48,899 nt of DNA, taken from positions 1-48,899 of the forward strand of contig CAMLOU010000008.1 in assembly GCA_946481735.1 (NCBI GenBank), in the 5' to 3' direction. The DNA comes from an uncultured Cellvibrio sp. GTDB taxonomy: Bacteria; Pseudomonadota; Gammaproteobacteria; Pseudomonadales; Cellvibrionaceae. The number at the start of each line of letters is the position of its first letter. Positions within the stretch are counted from its first letter, which is position 1. This document shows positions 1 to 8,088 of the stretch, one piece after another. A program made the position numbers and the translations under genes. The notes under the pieces were generated by a model. That model was not told the origin of the DNA. It saw only the letters and a list, made by a program, of their open reading frames with translations, and ran no database searches.

Positions 1-2
1 CT

Positions 3-494
3 ATAAAAATCTATATCGCCAATCGCCCGCCCATTGACGATTACCCCAGGATGAATGAACTGCGCGGATTTGTGCCAGGTGAGATAGATCACATTGTCAG
101 GCATACCAGCAATCACTGGCAAAAGGTTTTTAACGTATACGCAAAGTTTCTTTTTAATTGGGAAAATAGCAGGGAAACTGCTACTGGCATGACTGATTTG
201 CCGGATACCTGGCAAACCTACCGAGATACGCGACTCTTTCAACCGGCATCTATTGCCGCTTTGTTATTTAGCACACCGCAAGTTCATGCAAAACACAGTA
301 CCTTCCACCTCGTCGCGGGTAAAACTTACGCCGCCACACTCGATCTGCCACCATTAACCTGGCTTGATAATCATTTTGCGATAAATGAGAACCACCGCGT
401 AATCGTGACGCCCTACCCTGACTATCGTCAGCTCTCCAATGCGCGAATAGCCACACTGATCGCCCTGATGGAAACTGTTAGTCAGCGCACATAA
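3..494 (+). CDS. Conserved hypothetical protein, 5' end outside the window
   Basis: The reading frame is open to the left edge of the window. The first visible codons read IKIYIANRPPIDDYPRMNEL, and they continue without a stop into the part that begins at the internal ATG at 51. The real start is therefore probably upstream, and the ATG at 51 is probably internal. At least 163 residues are visible. The protein contains NHWQKVFNVYAKFLF near its middle and VTPYPDYRQLSNARIATLI near its end, has no membrane segment, and looks like a small soluble globular protein. I do not recognise an enzyme motif. It may belong to a small gammaproteobacterial family of unknown function (possibly DUF6942), but that is recall, not proof. 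It ends 140 bases before the next plus-strand gene. Confidence 0.6.
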   Translation: MKIYIANRPPIDDYPRMNELRGFVPGEIDHIVRHTSNHWQKVFNVYAKFLFNWENSRETATGMTDLPDTWQTYRDTRLFQPASIAALLFSTPQVHAKHSTFHLVAGKTYAATLDLPPLTWLDNHFAINENHRVIVTPYPDYRQLSNARIATLIALMETVSQRT

Positions 495-634
495 AACGCG
501 GATAAAGGCTACTATCAGCATAACTGGAAAATGTTTCGACACTGTGACATTACTTGTTTCGCAGGAAAATTTTTTGGTGTAGATTCGAATCGTGTGTGTC
601 CGCGTGTTTCTTATTTTCATAGAGGGCTATGATC

Positions 635-1375
635 ATGGAATGCTTGGCAATATCCTTACCTCATTATGAATCACTGCAGGAACGTTACACCAACTTCATG
701 AACCAACCCAATATCCGGCACTTTGTTGGTGCAGGTGGGCTTGTCACCATTGCGGCCGAAGCGCGTCGCTTTGCAGAAATTGAAGCCTTGGCGCACGCAG
801 GGCATCGGCATTTCGCCGAAAAATATTGGCAGGAAAGTGAGAAAAAATATGTGCACCCGCACAATTTGCATTTGCACTATTTTGGGGTTTTACAATCCAA
901 TAAAATCCGCCGCATCATGCAGCATTTTCATCACGTTGAAGGTATAGCGAGCATACGCCAAGCCGATATTGTGGCGCGGTTACTTAAAGAAGAACCTGAG
1001 TCATTGGCGACGCAACAATTTTTTGTGCAGCTGAATATCGGCAAGGAGGAAAGCAAAAACGGCATTGCGCCTGAGCTTGCGCCGGATTTGATCGAACACT
1101 GCCTCATTCTGAATCTTCCCATCACCGGCTTAATGACCATCCCGCCCAAAACGGATGCACCGGCGCCCCATTTTACAGCATTGCGCAAGCTCGCTGATCA
1201 CTATGGTTTGTCGCATTGTCAAATGGGGTTCAGTAAGGATTATGCGATTGCGATTGACTGCGGTGCCACGCACCTGCGGATTGGTACTGCCATTTGGGGA
1301 GAAAAATATCCGGCAGGATATAAAACAGCGACCACTTCGACTGCGCTTAAACAGGAAGCCGTTTTATTTTCTTAA
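635..1375 (+). CDS. YggS/PLPBP-family protein apparently lacking the PLP lysine
   Basis: The protein has about 246 residues and follows the alanine-racemase-like barrel of the YggS/PROSC family, which binds pyridoxal phosphate (PLP) and buffers the cell's B6 pool. Family landmarks are clear: GVLQSNK (84-90) for GPLQSNK, VQLNIGKEESKNGI for the usual QVNxxxExxKxG segment, GLMTIPP, and GATHLRIGTAIWG (210-222) for the phosphate-binding GSTxVRIGTAIFG. The usual AVSKTKP segment that supplies the PLP lysine reads TIAAEAR (38-44). Aligned without gaps from AGHRHFAEKYWQES, the lysine position is Glu42. An ATG lies six bases upstream at 629, but the AGAGGG at 621-626 is better spaced for the ATG at 635. 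The gene stands alone and converges on the cytidylyltransferase gene. It could be a divergent paralogue that no longer forms a Schiff base. The family call is firm; loss of PLP binding is inferred. Confidence 0.8.
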   Translation: MECLAISLPHYESLQERYTNFMNQPNIRHFVGAGGLVTIAAEARRFAEIEALAHAGHRHFAEKYWQESEKKYVHPHNLHLHYFGVLQSNKIRRIMQHFHHVEGIASIRQADIVARLLKEEPESLATQQFFVQLNIGKEESKNGIAPELAPDLIEHCLILNLPITGLMTIPPKTDAPAPHFTALRKLADHYGLSHCQMGFSKDYAIAIDCGATHLRIGTAIWGEKYPAGYKTATTSTALKQEAVLFS

Positions 1376-1401
1376 CAATGCATCGACTTAGAGCGCATGG
1401 C

Positions 1402-1857
1402 CTACACATGGGAAAGGTCGTGGCGTTCAAGTGATGTTTCCGCCTGTTGCAAACGTTGTTGCACACGCTGTATCAACCCGGTAGTGGAAACCCCGTCCGT
1501 GTAGGACAATATACCCAACATATGATCAGGCAGGTCCGGACAATCCCGTCGCTTGGTTACAACTTCTTCTGTACCACAACACGCAAATGCGTAGATGGCG
1601 TAGCCTTTTTGCTGCATAAATTCCGGCGTGATAATACGCGGACCCTCTTCAACAACTTCATCCACGTAACGACAGGCTGCCACCACGGCCAGCCGCTCCG
1701 CCTGGCTCATTACCGGCTGCCGCTTGAACGACGTGACACGATCATCACTCACCACATGCACGACCAGGCGATCGCCCAATGCCCGCGCATTGCGTAAAAA
1801 ATTAACGTGACCGGGATGAAATAAATCGGCGACCATCTTGGTATAAATGATTTTCAT
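1402..1857 (-). CDS. Cytidylyltransferase-like nucleotidyltransferase
   Basis: This 151-residue protein is a small single-domain member of the HxGH nucleotidyltransferase superfamily. It shows HPGH at residues 14-17, a lysine/proline segment SFKRQPVMSQAER (43-55) that normally contacts phosphates, and STTGLI at 124-129, matching the C-terminal ISTTxxI signature. Relatives activate glycerol phosphate, phosphocholine or phosphoethanolamine with CTP, or transfer AMP. Its ATG overlaps the stop of the preceding LicD-like gene by four bases (ATGA), so the two are translationally coupled. The pairing suggests that it makes a CDP-activated small alcohol for the LicD-type enzyme. The substrate cannot be read from the sequence. 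An FAD synthetase or ADP-heptose role is less likely because there is no second domain. Confidence 0.75.
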   Translation of the reverse strand: MKIIYTKMVADLFHPGHVNFLRNARALGDRLVVHVVSDDRVTSFKRQPVMSQAERLAVVAACRYVDEVVEEGPRIITPEFMQQKGYAIYAFACCGTEEVVTKRRDCPDLPDHMLGILSYTDGVSTTGLIQRVQQRLQQAETSLERHDLSHV

Positions 1858-2825
1858 GATACCTGCCCTATGATCAGTTCCTGCCAGAATGGACTGTGCG
1901 CGTAGCGACTCTTTCCTATCGCCATCAAACGCATCACCGTATGCAAACGGTTTCGATACAAGCTGTATGCCAATTCACGCGCGAGACAATATTCGACAAT
2001 AGGCTGGCTGAAATCCGTCAGAGGTGAGGTTAACACCCAGTGATGATAATCGGCCTTGTGGCGCCAATCCTGATAATTTTCGGTCAGGAAGGCTTCCGGG
2101 TTTTCCGGAATCCAGGCGGTGATTCCCTGAAACTCTGCACGCGTTAGTGTGAAGGCGGTACGGTTGCGAATCAGTAAATGGCCGTAGCATTCCGCAAAGG
2201 TTTGCAGTTTGCCTTCATGTGGATGGAAGAAAATAATATCCACCGGGATTTCTGTGCCGGGTACCGTAACTTTCAATCGACAAGGCCAGGGATCGGGTTG
2301 ATGGCTGTCGATGTGATAGCCCATTTTCTTCAGTATGGCGTAAACCTGATTACAGCTGTGCTCCTGTAACAAAATGCCGATATCCAGATCAGCATCGTGC
2401 TGCATAAAATCCCCTTCGCGCAAAAAACCCAACAACACACCAAAACATAAAAAGGGCCGCACGCCCTGCGCTTCCAGATCGGCGAGGACTTTAGTCAGTG
2501 CGTGGTGTTTTTCTGTGCGAGTGAATTGCGCCAACGGCGGTGAATAGGGACGCAAAGTTTTGGCACTGACATTGACTGGTCGACTCGCCAGGCGATTGAT
2601 GTGCGCAAACAATAAATCGCGCGCAACCTCGGGATGACCTGAAGCGGCCAGCGCATCATAAAAAAAATGGCTGAGTTTGCGGTAACTGAAACCTTCCAGC
2701 AATTGAATTTGCCAACGCACCAGACTCGGACGCTTTAACCAAAGCGCCGGGGCCAACAACCACTGTGACCCCTTGTGGGCCAGCCTGGTTAAGGTGAGGT
2801 GTTGCGTGGGGGTCAGTATGCTCAT
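1854..2825 (-). CDS. LicD-family phosphotransferase-like protein
   Basis: The protein has 323 residues. It carries the LicD/fukutin-type nucleotidyltransferase-fold signature: GVLLGFLREGDF (129-140) followed by the acidic cluster HDADLD (143-148), whose aspartates would bind metal. An IPVDIIFFHPHEGK segment follows. LicD enzymes transfer phosphocholine or related groups from a CDP donor onto cell-surface glycans. The start is placed at 2825 because its ATG follows an AGGAG in the message with four bases between. The frame stays open upstream to about 2909, but that extension has no better ribosome site. The downstream cytidylyltransferase overlaps by four bases, which supports a donor-making and donor-using pair. 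There is no signal peptide, so action at the cytoplasmic face is expected. The substrate is unknown. Confidence 0.72.
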   Translation of the reverse strand: MSILTPTQHLTLTRLAHKGSQWLLAPALWLKRPSLVRWQIQLLEGFSYRKLSHFFYDALAASGHPEVARDLLFAHINRLASRPVNVSAKTLRPYSPPLAQFTRTEKHHALTKVLADLEAQGVRPFLCFGVLLGFLREGDFMQHDADLDIGILLQEHSCNQVYAILKKMGYHIDSHQPDPWPCRLKVTVPGTEIPVDIIFFHPHEGKLQTFAECYGHLLIRNRTAFTLTRAEFQGITAWIPENPEAFLTENYQDWRHKADYHHWVLTSPLTDFSQPIVEYCLARELAYSLYRNRLHTVMRLMAIGKSRYAHSPFWQELIIGQVS

Positions 2826-3093
2826 GCCGCTCCTGTTTCCAGCGTGTGTCTGTAGGCAAACAACACCAAAGGGAAATTCAATATAACGTGGCGCTTCCCG
2901 GGAATACAACCGCAGGACCGAGCTTTGTTAATTAGCTAACCAAGGGCTCCGCCAAACATTCTCGGAATCGAACGCAACGCGCGCGAGAAAAACAGCAACC
3001 TGGTCTACACTGTGTGAAGGTTCCGCCGCCCTGATTGTGCGGAAACCCTGGCTGATAGCTTGAGTATAAGATAGTGAGAAACGAGGTTTTTTG

Positions 3094-6000
3094 GTGATAA
3101 GACTATTGTTTGGCATCCGCTTGTTGCGCCAGCCAAATGCATCGGATGGATTCAGGTTGCCGGGATTCCTCTCGCGCTCTAACACCCGCACAACAACACG
3201 CCGTGCGATACAGGGTTTGCTCCTGACACTGCTGCTTACCGCTACCGCGTCAGCTGCGCAGGCGTCTGCCTCACCCAAACCGCCGCCGAATTTAATCTTC
3301 CGGCATATCCTTCCCGCCGTGACCGAAACGCTCGGGCTGGTTGACAGCATTCATCAGGATGCCCAGGGATTTATGTGGTTCGGTGGCGACAATGGCCTGG
3401 CGCGGTACGACGGTTATGAACTCAAGGTGTACCGCCACCAGGAAAATAATCCGCGCAGCATCAGCTCCAATACCATCCATCATTTATTGCGTACCCGCAG
3501 CGGTCAATTATGGATTGCCACCAGTGCCGGGCTGAATCGTTACAACCCCACCACCGACGATTTTTCGCGTTACAACATCGCCGGCCAGACCGGAGACTCA
3601 AATGACGTCCGGGATATGCTGGAGGATCGTCAGGGCCGCTTGTGGCTGGCCAGCACCAGCGGCTTTTACCATTTTAATCCCGAAGAACAAACAACCCAGG
3701 CTATCCATGATTCTGCCTTACCGGAAGAACCCGGCGTTGAACGTATGGCCTGGGCAATTGCGGAAGACCATGAAGGCATATTGTGGATTGGCTACAATGC
3801 CCGCGGCGTTACCCGCTTTGATCCTGACAGCAACCGGTTTCGCCATTATCGCCACAATCCCGATAACGCGCCCGCCTCCGCACCCGAAACCCATTCCGGC
3901 CTGACCCACAACAGCGTGCGCGAATTGTTTGTCGACAGCCATAACCGATTGTGGGTCGGCACCTTGGGTGGTGGCCTGCATCGCTATGATCGCGCCAATG
4001 ATCGTTTTATTGCAGTGCACCATCACAGCGGCGAAAAAAGTGATGCAGTGCTGGATATCAACGAAGATCAACAAGGACTCATCTGGCTCGGCGACGGGAC
4101 CTCTCTGCATATTTTCAATCCCGACAATAATGATTATTCGCGCTTTCGCTTTTCTGAAGCCAATCCCACCGGCCCCGGCAACCATGTGGTACGCAGTATT
4201 TATCGCGATATCAATCAGGATATGTGGATCGGTTATTTTCCTTCCGGTGTCGACATGGTCGACAAACGCGCGTCGGTGTTTAATAACTACGGCCACAACC
4301 CCCACAACGCCAACAGCGTGGCTGACGGTGGCATACTGGCAGGGTTTGAGGATCAACAAGGCAACCTGTGGATCGGTGCCGGTTTTGGCTTGAATTATTT
4401 TGAGCGGGACACCCAAACCTTTACCCGTTTTGTACATAACCCCGATGATCCCCACAGCATCAGTGGCAGCACCGTGCTGTCCATTGTGGAAGATGCGCAG
4501 CAAACCCTGTGGGTAGGCACCTGGGATCGCGGTTTGAATCGCCGCAATAAGGGTAGCGACAGGTTTATTCATTATCTCCCCGATGCAAAAAAGCCGGGCG
4601 CCCTGGTGGGCCGCGAAGCCTGGGATGTCCTGATTGATCGGGAAGGCACACTATGGGTTGTCACCGAAGAAGCGCTTAACCGCTATCACGCCGACAGCGA
4701 CAGTTTCACCAGTTACCTGCCCGAGCGCGAACAGCTGAATGGCGATACCAAACTCTATGGCCGCGTCTTGCTTGAAGATAGCCAGAACAATTTGTGGGTG
4801 GGCGGCGTGCACGGCCTTTATCTGTTTGATCGCACCAGCGGCCAGTTCACGAGGCATTATCGACAGGATGAACAAAACCCCAGGTCATTACACAACAACT
4901 TTGTCTGGACGATCTATGAAGACAGCCGGGATCAATTGTGGATCGGCACCAACGGCGGTGGCTTGCATCGGCTGGACCGGGGCACCAATGAATTTATTCA
5001 TTACGGTATCGCCGAAGGCATGGCTGACCAGGTGGTCACCGGGATAGAAGAAGATGAGCAGGGTTATTTATGGCTGAGCACCTTAAAGGGGCTATCGCGC
5101 CTCGACCCGCGTGATAACAGTTTCCGCCACTACGATAGCAACAGCGGCTTGAGCGGTAATTTATTCAACCGTAACACACCCATACGGTTGCGCACCGGTG
5201 AATTATTTTTTGGTAACAGCAAAGGGTTTACGTTGTTTCGCCCGCAGGATCTCGATGTGAATCCGGTCAAGCCGCCAGTCGTACTGACGGATTTTCTGGT
5301 GTTCAATCAGCCCGTTGCTATTGGCGAAGAATCACCTTTGAATCAATCCATCAACACCACCAGCAGCATCACGCTGAAATATAATCAGTCGGTTTTTTCG
5401 TTTGAATTTGCGGCGTTAAATTTTCGCTCGCCGGAATCGAACCAGTATGCGTATTTTCTGGAAGGCTTCGATAATGGCTGGAACCATGTCGGCGTTAGAC
5501 ACAGCGCCACTTACACCAACCTCAGCCCCGGCACTTATGTGTTCCATGTAAAAGCGTCAAATAACGATGACGTGTGGAATGACGCAGGCACTGCCGTCAC
5601 CCTGCATATCCTGCCGCCGCTATGGCGCACCTGGTGGGCGTATACCTTATATATTCTGGTGATCGCCGGCTTGATTTACTGGTTTATTCACACACAACAA
5701 ATCAAGCTGGATTACGAACGAAAAAAAGTTGAGCAGGAGCGATCACTGGTTAAACGCTTGCAGGCGCTGGATAAAATGCGCGATGACTTTCTTGCCAACA
5801 CCTCCCACGAATTGCGTACACCTTTGCATGGCATTATCGGTTTGGCCCAATCTTTATTGGACGGCGTCACCGGCAAATTACCGGAAGCCACCCAGGAAAA
5901 CCTGGCAATGATTGTCAGCAGCGGTAAACGCCTGGCGAATCTGGTCAATGACATTCTTGATTTTTCCAAACTCAAAAACCAAAACGTCAAATTGCATCCA

Positions 6001-7719
6001 CGAATGCTCGATTTTTATACCCTGGTAGACACGGTACTGGCCTTATCGCGCCCGCTGGTGGGTGACAAGCCACTGGTGCTGCGCAATAACATACCCCGGG
6101 ACCTGCCCGGTATTTATGCCGATGAGGATCACCTGATCCAGATCATGCATAACCTGATCGGTAACGCCATTAAATTCACTGATCAAGGAGAAGTGACCGT
6201 TACCGCCCACATTGATGGGGATAATTTACAGGTCAAGGTGATGGATACCGGCAGCGGTATTCCTGCCGAGCAACTCGATACTATCTTTGAAGCCTTTCAC
6301 CAGGTGGAAGATTCCGTGCGCCGCACCCAGGCGGGTACTGGTTTGGGGCTATCGATCACACGTAAACTCATCGAACTGCACGGCGGCCAGGTGTTTGTGG
6401 CCTCGACGCTGGGAAGCGGGTCGGAATTCGGGTTTAACCTGCCCTGGCAAGCGCGCAACATTGATTATGCAGATCCGACGCCTTCGGTAGAAGGCGGCCC
6501 GGCGCTTGATGATTCGATTGAGCAGCCGAGCCACACAGAAGCCAACCTGACAGCATTTCATCAGCAACTTGCTGAGGATTTTATCGCCCGCATCTTGATC
6601 GTGGATGATGATGCGGTGAATCGCAAAGTGCTGTGCAATTATCTATCGCTTAAACAATATCAGGTTCTGGAAGCCAGCAGCGGAAAAGAGGCTATTGAGC
6701 TGATTCAGCGTGAGCAACCAGTGGACCTGGTGCTGCTGGATATCATGATGCCGCACCTGTCCGGTTACGATGTATGCCAGACCTTACGCCAACAATTTTC
6801 GGCGCAGGAACTGCCGATTATTTTCCTCACCGCACGAACCCAATTGCAGGATCTCGTCACGGCTTTCTCCCTCGGCGCCAATGACTTTTTACATAAGCCG
6901 GTTGCGCGCGAAGAATTGTTGGCACGGGTTCACACGCATTTGCAACTGCTGGATATTCACCGTCACCTGGATAAAAAAGTGGCTGAGCGCACCGCAGAGC
7001 TGGATCAAAAAAACCAGCACTTAAAGCAGATGCAAATGCACCTGCAGGAAATTAATCGCAAACTGGAAGAAGCCAGCCTCACCGATCCCTTGACCGGTTT
7101 GCGCAACCGGCGCTTCCTCAACAAGTTTATCGGTGCAGATACCGCTATCGTCGCACGCAATTACGTTAAGGCCCAAGCTGATAGCACTGGCGCCATTCCT
7201 ACTGATAGCGATCTGGTTTTTATGCTGCTCGATCTGGATCACTTCAAACACATCAACGATGAATACGGCCACGCAGCAGGTGATCAGGTACTGCAACAAT
7301 TAAGCGGGGTTCTGCGCGAGGTGTTGCGCGAATCCGATTATCTGGTTCGTTGGGGCGGCGAAGAATTTTTGTTGGTGATGCGCTTCTGTGCACGCAAGCA
7401 AGCGATCGAGATGGCCGAACGTATTCGCCAAATGATTGCGCAGCACGCTTTTATTATTGAATCCGGTTCTGATTTAACCATCACCTGTTCCATCGGTTTT
7501 GCGGCCTATCCCTTTTATACCGACAAACCCGCGGCTTTGTCCTGGGAACACACTATCGACATTGCCGACCGCGCGCTCTATACCGCCAAACAAAACGGAC
7601 GCAATTGTTGGATCGGCGTGGAGGCCGGCAGCAAAGGGATTGATTCGCCGCTGCTGCCTGCCGATGAATTACTTTCTGCTGAACAACAGGGAAAAATCCA
7701 TGTGCTGCGCCGGCCATAG
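3094..7719 (+). CDS. Two-component propeller hybrid histidine kinase with receiver and GGDEF domains
   Basis: This protein of about 1541 residues senses an extracytoplasmic signal and signals inside the cell by phosphotransfer and, probably, cyclic di-GMP. Positions here count from the TTG at 3091. An export/anchor helix lies near 40-58. Fourteen WxG-type propeller blades (for example QLWIATS, NLWIGA, QLWIGT) fill about 68-720, enough for two seven-bladed beta-propellers. A Y_Y_Y domain (763-845) and a transmembrane helix (849-867) follow. The kinase part has SHELRTP with His906, an HATPase N-box near Asn1021-Asn1025 and DTGSGI at Asp1052. The receiver has DDD at 1172-1174, Asp1217 and Lys1269. 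The cyclase has GGEEF at 1422-1426 with an RESD inhibitory site at 1413-1416. The GTG at 3094 is preferred because GAGG lies seven bases upstream. Bacteroidetes relatives end in an AraC DNA-binding domain; this one does not. The adjacent chitinase hints at a chitin-related signal, which is inference. Confidence 0.92.
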   Translation: MIRLLFGIRLLRQPNASDGFRLPGFLSRSNTRTTTRRAIQGLLLTLLLTATASAAQASASPKPPPNLIFRHILPAVTETLGLVDSIHQDAQGFMWFGGDNGLARYDGYELKVYRHQENNPRSISSNTIHHLLRTRSGQLWIATSAGLNRYNPTTDDFSRYNIAGQTGDSNDVRDMLEDRQGRLWLASTSGFYHFNPEEQTTQAIHDSALPEEPGVERMAWAIAEDHEGILWIGYNARGVTRFDPDSNRFRHYRHNPDNAPASAPETHSGLTHNSVRELFVDSHNRLWVGTLGGGLHRYDRANDRFIAVHHHSGEKSDAVLDINEDQQGLIWLGDGTSLHIFNPDNNDYSRFRFSEANPTGPGNHVVRSIYRDINQDMWIGYFPSGVDMVDKRASVFNNYGHNPHNANSVADGGILAGFEDQQGNLWIGAGFGLNYFERDTQTFTRFVHNPDDPHSISGSTVLSIVEDAQQTLWVGTWDRGLNRRNKGSDRFIHYLPDAKKPGALVGREAWDVLIDREGTLWVVTEEALNRYHADSDSFTSYLPEREQLNGDTKLYGRVLLEDSQNNLWVGGVHGLYLFDRTSGQFTRHYRQDEQNPRSLHNNFVWTIYEDSRDQLWIGTNGGGLHRLDRGTNEFIHYGIAEGMADQVVTGIEEDEQGYLWLSTLKGLSRLDPRDNSFRHYDSNSGLSGNLFNRNTPIRLRTGELFFGNSKGFTLFRPQDLDVNPVKPPVVLTDFLVFNQPVAIGEESPLNQSINTTSSITLKYNQSVFSFEFAALNFRSPESNQYAYFLEGFDNGWNHVGVRHSATYTNLSPGTYVFHVKASNNDDVWNDAGTAVTLHILPPLWRTWWAYTLYILVIAGLIYWFIHTQQIKLDYERKKVEQERSLVKRLQALDKMRDDFLANTSHELRTPLHGIIGLAQSLLDGVTGKLPEATQENLAMIVSSGKRLANLVNDILDFSKLKNQNVKLHPRMLDFYTLVDTVLALSRPLVGDKPLVLRNNIPRDLPGIYADEDHLIQIMHNLIGNAIKFTDQGEVTVTAHIDGDNLQVKVMDTGSGIPAEQLDTIFEAFHQVEDSVRRTQAGTGLGLSITRKLIELHGGQVFVASTLGSGSEFGFNLPWQARNIDYADPTPSVEGGPALDDSIEQPSHTEANLTAFHQQLAEDFIARILIVDDDAVNRKVLCNYLSLKQYQVLEASSGKEAIELIQREQPVDLVLLDIMMPHLSGYDVCQTLRQQFSAQELPIIFLTARTQLQDLVTAFSLGANDFLHKPVAREELLARVHTHLQLLDIHRHLDKKVAERTAELDQKNQHLKQMQMHLQEINRKLEEASLTDPLTGLRNRRFLNKFIGADTAIVARNYVKAQADSTGAIPTDSDLVFMLLDLDHFKHINDEYGHAAGDQVLQQLSGVLREVLRESDYLVRWGGEEFLLVMRFCARKQAIEMAERIRQMIAQHAFIIESGSDLTITCSIGFAAYPFYTDKPAALSWEHTIDIADRALYTAKQNGRNCWIGVEAGSKGIDSPLLPADELLSAEQQGKIHVLRRP

Positions 7720-7726
7720 CCGGCGC
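7707..7726 (+). terminator. Hairpin enclosing the sensor kinase stop codon
   Basis: GCGCCGGC (7707-7714) and GCCGGCGC (7719-7726) form a perfect eight-pair, all-G/C stem. The four-base loop CATA holds the start of the TAG stop codon at 7717-7719. No T-run follows directly, so it is not a classical intrinsic terminator. It could protect the 3' end or slow the terminating ribosome. Confidence 0.5.
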
Positions 7727-7794
7727 TCATGACATTCTTTTCAACAAGTCTGCCACCAATCTGTTTTCCTCTCCGCAGTTTTCCCTTATGTGGG

Positions 7795-7824
7795 TTGACA
7801 AGCACCACACAAAGGCAATAGCTT
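7795..7824 (+). promoter_or_regulatory. Probable sigma70 promoter of the chitinase gene
   Basis: A perfect -35 box TTGACA (7795-7800) is followed after 18 bases by TAGCTT (7819-7824), a weak -10 that keeps the key T, A and final T. Transcription would begin near 7831, inside the first operator-like palindrome, which is a standard place for a repressor to act. The leader before the chitinase ATG would be about 258 bases. The -10 is poor, so a different start further downstream is possible. Confidence 0.45.
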
Positions 7825-7829
7825 TGATG

Positions 7830-7841
7830 GACAACGTTGTC
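7830..7841. promoter_or_regulatory. Operator-like palindrome 1 upstream of the chitinase gene (NagR-box type)
   Basis: GACAACGTTGTC is a perfect 12-base palindrome with a central CG, the layout bound by LacI-family regulators. It fits the core GACARCGYTGTC that I recall for NagR boxes controlling N-acetylglucosamine and chitin genes in Xanthomonas and related bacteria. It sits at the predicted transcription start of the chitinase gene. Confidence 0.55.
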
Positions 7842-7895
7842 AATAAAAATTCCTCGGGATTTAACGCAATTTTTATCGCTTGATGTATTTTTTAA

Positions 7896-7907
7896 GACAG
7901 CGTTGTC
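7896..7907. promoter_or_regulatory. Operator-like palindrome 2 upstream of the chitinase gene (NagR-box type)
   Basis: GACAGCGTTGTC matches GACARCGYTGTC at every position but is symmetrical at all except the central pair. It lies 66 bases centre-to-centre from palindrome 1. Two similar sites in one leader are unlikely by chance and suggest cooperative or looping repression. The remainder of 7720-8088 shows no credible gene. Confidence 0.5.
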
Positions 7908-8088
7908 ATCGCATTTCCACGTTGTATGTGCGGCACGTTTTTGTCGCTGCTCGACAGCATTCTGTGCACAAGGAAACGCCGTTTTACCTCTCCAACGCTT
8001 GCATCTTTGTCATCGGCCAATGGTGGTAGGCAATGACCTGCCGTAATCGGGCGTTATCAAAAAACGTAAATAATAAGAGGAAATAAAC

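Noticed and set aside
3718..4572. Long antisense frame in the sensor kinase
   Set aside because: It mirrors the propeller repeats on the opposite strand; the sense protein has clear domains throughout.
7837..8046. Short plus-strand open frame in the chitinase leader
   Set aside because: It overlaps the operator-like palindromes, has no ribosome site and gives a cysteine/arginine-rich sequence with no recognisable fold.
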